Source: Persicaria tinctoria
Lineage: Eukaryota; Streptophyta; Magnoliopsida; Caryophyllales; Polygonaceae
Assembly: GCA_037127255.1 (NCBI GenBank)
Contig: JBANSL010000004.1
Coordinates: 15,693,967 to 15,757,966 of the forward strand
DNA length: 64,000 nt
Direction of reading: 5' to 3'
Position numbers and translations under genes: made by a program. Shown here piece by piece: positions 61,590 through 64,000 of this stretch. A model generated the notes under the pieces. The model was not told the DNA's origin. It worked only from the letters and a program-made list of their open reading frames with translations, and made no database searches. Numbering within the stretch: position 1 is the first letter of the stretch; each line of letters starts with the position of its first letter.

Positions 61590-63676
61590 GTAGTAATCCT
61601 TTCTTTGTCTTTAGGTGTGTAGGTCATGATCTATCGTCAGTTTTGGCTCCGTTTCTCTCTACCATGACAGCCCGCTCTTGCTTCTCTCTTGTTCTCGCTA
61701 CCTTGCTACTCAAAACCAAATTCAACAAGAACAGGGGTGATAAAATTGGAAAACTAAAGTAATTGTTTAAGCTTTCTCAAATCTTGTTTTCAGCTTTCTA
61801 ATGGAGGTTTGGGACTATTAGGATAATGTGTGGGATGAATTTACATATTAATCAAATTCATTAAAGTTAAGCTTTTTTTTTAGTATATTAAAAGGATTGT
61901 GCTTGGAAACATGAAATAAAAGGGGCATGACAGACCCAAAGGAATATAAACTGTATAAGAATTTTAACCATCATTACCCATTCCACATTTGTCTAAAGAC
62001 ATTTTCCATTTAAGACATTTCTTCCGGATGGTAAAAGGGTATATCTTACTCAAAATAAGGTTATATCCATTTAAGTATGAGTTTGAGTTGGCCTTGTTTG
62101 TTTTAGTTCTTTGTCACCTTTATCCCTTGATAGAGTTGGCCTCATTTAGAAAGATTATTTACATCAAGTACGAGTTTGAGTTAACCTTATTTGTTTGGCT
62201 ACCTCTTTTACACAGGATTTGCATAGTTAATTAGAAATGTCTTACTCATTTCCAATTAATCGTTTTTGTGAACTCTTTTTTTTCTGTTTACTTTTATTTA
62301 TCTTTTATTAAACAATTAATAAAATTACACCAAACCATTAAAAAAAAGAAATGTAAGAACTACTATAATGGCTATGTATTTAAAAAATGAATGATTTAAA
62401 TAAATAGATGAACAAATAAATTAGTATTTTTCAAGTAATAAATAGAATCATGTCAATGTTAATAACGAAACCAAAGTTTGAAAGTAATATGCATGGTTAA
62501 AGTGAATTTAGTAAATATAATAATATAAGAACTGAAAGGGAATAAACTGGTGATACTACTCTGCCTCACACTCTGATTATAAGATTCATAAGTTTTTGGT
62601 TCTATTTTGCCTATCCAAAATATAAGAAATTCTAGGATGGTAAGCTGGATTGTTACTGAAGCAACATTTAGTTTTTTTTTTATCAGCTTTTGAGTAGAAA
62701 AATACAGTACTCTCTGATGAGAAAGGAATGGATGTTTGGTTATCGATTTTTAATTGTTCTTTGGCTTCTCCGTGATTTATGGCTGGTTAGCTTCAATCTG
62801 CTACATTATTTTTAAGTGGAAGGGTCCTGATGATCTAGCCTACGCTACTATAGCTGGTCAGTTTTTGTGTAAAAAATTATCTGGTTAGTTTGTGTCCCGA
62901 TGGTTTGATTGCTGATGGTTTGATTGCTGGTGGGAGGATTATATTTTGGCCTGGTTAGTTTGTATCCTGATGGTTTGATTGCTCATAAGGAGCTAGTAAT
63001 CGGGAAGATATTACTATAAGAAGCTTATAATGAATAAAAGAAGTAATAAGGATTAATAAGACTAAAGCAAACAGTTCCAAATTAGTTTATGTAAATAGCT
63101 ACTCATTGAGGTTTCCTGAAACTAACTCTAAATTATATAGATACCTGCCAGTTTCTCTTAGAACAGTACTAATAAATAAAACTTATCTTGGCCACCAAAC
63201 TGGCGCTCAATGGATGAAGGAGGTGTTGCGCAGCTGCTGTCATGCCACTAATTTCATTGGGTTTTTGTCTTTGCTACTGTTGCGTTTGTTCTTTCTGAAT
63301 TTTATTGTTCTTTTTTTCCTTGTCTCTTTTGTGCAGATGTTGTCATGCTTTATTTTATGCGTTTTTGTCGCATTTTTTTCTAACATACAACCTCTGTTCT
63401 TGCCGATCAATCCCATATATTTTTTTGCCTACAGCTGCTGTCATGCCACTGTTATCATTGGTTTTGTGTCTTTGCGGCTATGTGACAGCAGCTACTTTAA
63501 CGGTTTCGTGTTTAAAACTCTGAAGTGCGGTTTTGTTCAGATTACCTCCATTTGAGATGGAAGCAATATATGTCATATGTTATACTTGAATAGGGTTAGG
63601 TTGATTGTAAATTTGCGGGGTTGGTGCAAAAAGGGATAATCTTTCTTGATGCTTATTATTGTTTCTTTGTTAATAG
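61590..63676. other. Intron-like or intergenic sequence
   Basis: T-rich with no domain. Short repeated phrases occur: GATGGTTTGATTGCT three times in 62899-62982, and GCTGCTGTCATGCCACT at about 63233 and 63433. The open frame at 63106-63555 is hydrophobic and lacks homology that I can see. Confidence 0.4.
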
Positions 63677-63800
63677 GTATCATCTTGATAAGAATGCAAG
63701 CAAACCTGAAGCTGCAAAGCATTTTAAAGAGGTTTCATATTCTTGTTGCATCTTATCTGATCCTAAGAAGAGAAGACAATATGATTTAGCAGGATTTGAG
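63677..63800 (+). pseudogene. J-domain (DnaJ) exon, ARG1-like, with HPD changed to HLD
   Basis: An exon flanked by TTAATAG| and |GTGAAATC encodes 41 full codons: YHLDKNASKPEAAKHFKEVS, ILSDPKKRRQYDLAGFE. This is helix II end to helix IV of a J-domain. The residues KNAS.PEA...FKEV and RRQYD.AGFE resemble plant ARG1/ARL proteins. The essential HPD tripeptide reads HLD (CTT in place of CCT). No upstream exon carrying helix I is visible. It is either a captured fragment or a decayed gene continuing past the window. Confidence 0.65.
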
Positions 63801-64000
63801 GTGAAATCCTCCTCTTTCTTCTAGCTTTATTGTTTTCTCTAGTCATTTTATATACGTATGAAGTTTATCTTTTCATAATGTTATGTAAATGGTTGTATCT
63901 TAGAGCTGTTAAAAGCAAGCATATGGCTATATTTTGTACAAAATTCCAAATTAATTTGTTGTCTATCATCATATAAAATTTATACTGTTGTTTAAATAAG
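63801..64000. other. Window end, intron-like
   Basis: AT-rich, no coding. If the J-domain exon belongs to a gene, this would be its next intron. Confidence 0.4.

Noticed and set aside
63106..63555. 149-codon hydrophobic open frame
   Set aside because: T-rich intron-like sequence produces Phe/Leu runs. There is no consistent splice context or family match.

Overview
This is a stretch of flowering-plant nuclear DNA, most likely from a eudicot. Evidence: genes with many short GT-AG introns, organelle-targeted nuclear genes, plant-type Copia and L1-like retroelements, Helitrons with CTAG ends, Stowaway MITEs, and a repeat-rich, mostly AT-rich background. I cannot name the species.

Four intact genes can be rebuilt exon by exon. 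Every splice site used is GT-AG and every reading frame closes. (1) A DNL-type zinc-finger protein (Zim17/HEP/DNLZ family, + strand, 4360-5983, 177 aa), probably the organellar Hsp70 escort factor. (2) A plastid-type GET3/ArsA ATPase (GET3B-like, + strand, 18677-21758, 11 exons, 406 aa). (3) Translin (- strand, 26029-23538, 7 exons, 236 aa). (4) A long ABCG half-transporter of the ABCG24/28 type (- strand, 43599-38286, 14 exons, 1082 aa). The right end (58.8-64 kb) holds gene debris: a 288-bp duplicated leader-like block, a Lys/Ser-rich multi-exon pseudogene with two in-frame TAA codons, and one J-domain exon whose HPD motif reads HLD.

The rest is layered transposons. 0-4.2 kb: two LINE remnants in opposite orientations and an LTR fragment. 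6.5-11.9 kb: a LINE RNase H fragment split by a 4.8-kb Copia with matched 257-bp LTRs. 12.4-16.4 kb: a non-autonomous Helitron holding a 2.35-kb MULE with an exact 9-bp target duplication. 16.9-17.3 kb: a foldback MITE. 22.4-23.4 kb: a Harbinger-like element. 26.1-26.5 kb: a hAT MITE 75 bp upstream of the translin ATG. 26.7-28.4 kb: a Helitron. 29.3-30.5 kb: a hAT element made of GGGAC motifs. 31.2-37.7 kb: a LINE split by a Copia and a small hAT element. 46.6-51.1 kb: two opposed Stowaway MITEs around a tandem duplication, a long-TIR element, a minisatellite and a 160-bp satellite-like array. 55.0-56.5 kb: a second GGGAC hAT element invaded by Helitrons. 57.7-58.5 kb: the 3' end of a Copia cut by the 5' end of a CACTA element.

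The genes do not form an operon or a single pathway. Three points link them. The DNLZ and GET3B genes, both for organelle proteostasis proteins, carry a closely similar block of about 45 bp in their 5' leaders, 14 kb apart. Translin and the ABCG gene are consecutive on the same strand, an order I believe Arabidopsis also has. Most of the spacing between genes is nested transposon DNA. I found no evidence of a new multi-gene system; the shared leader and the nested insertions are the most unusual signals.
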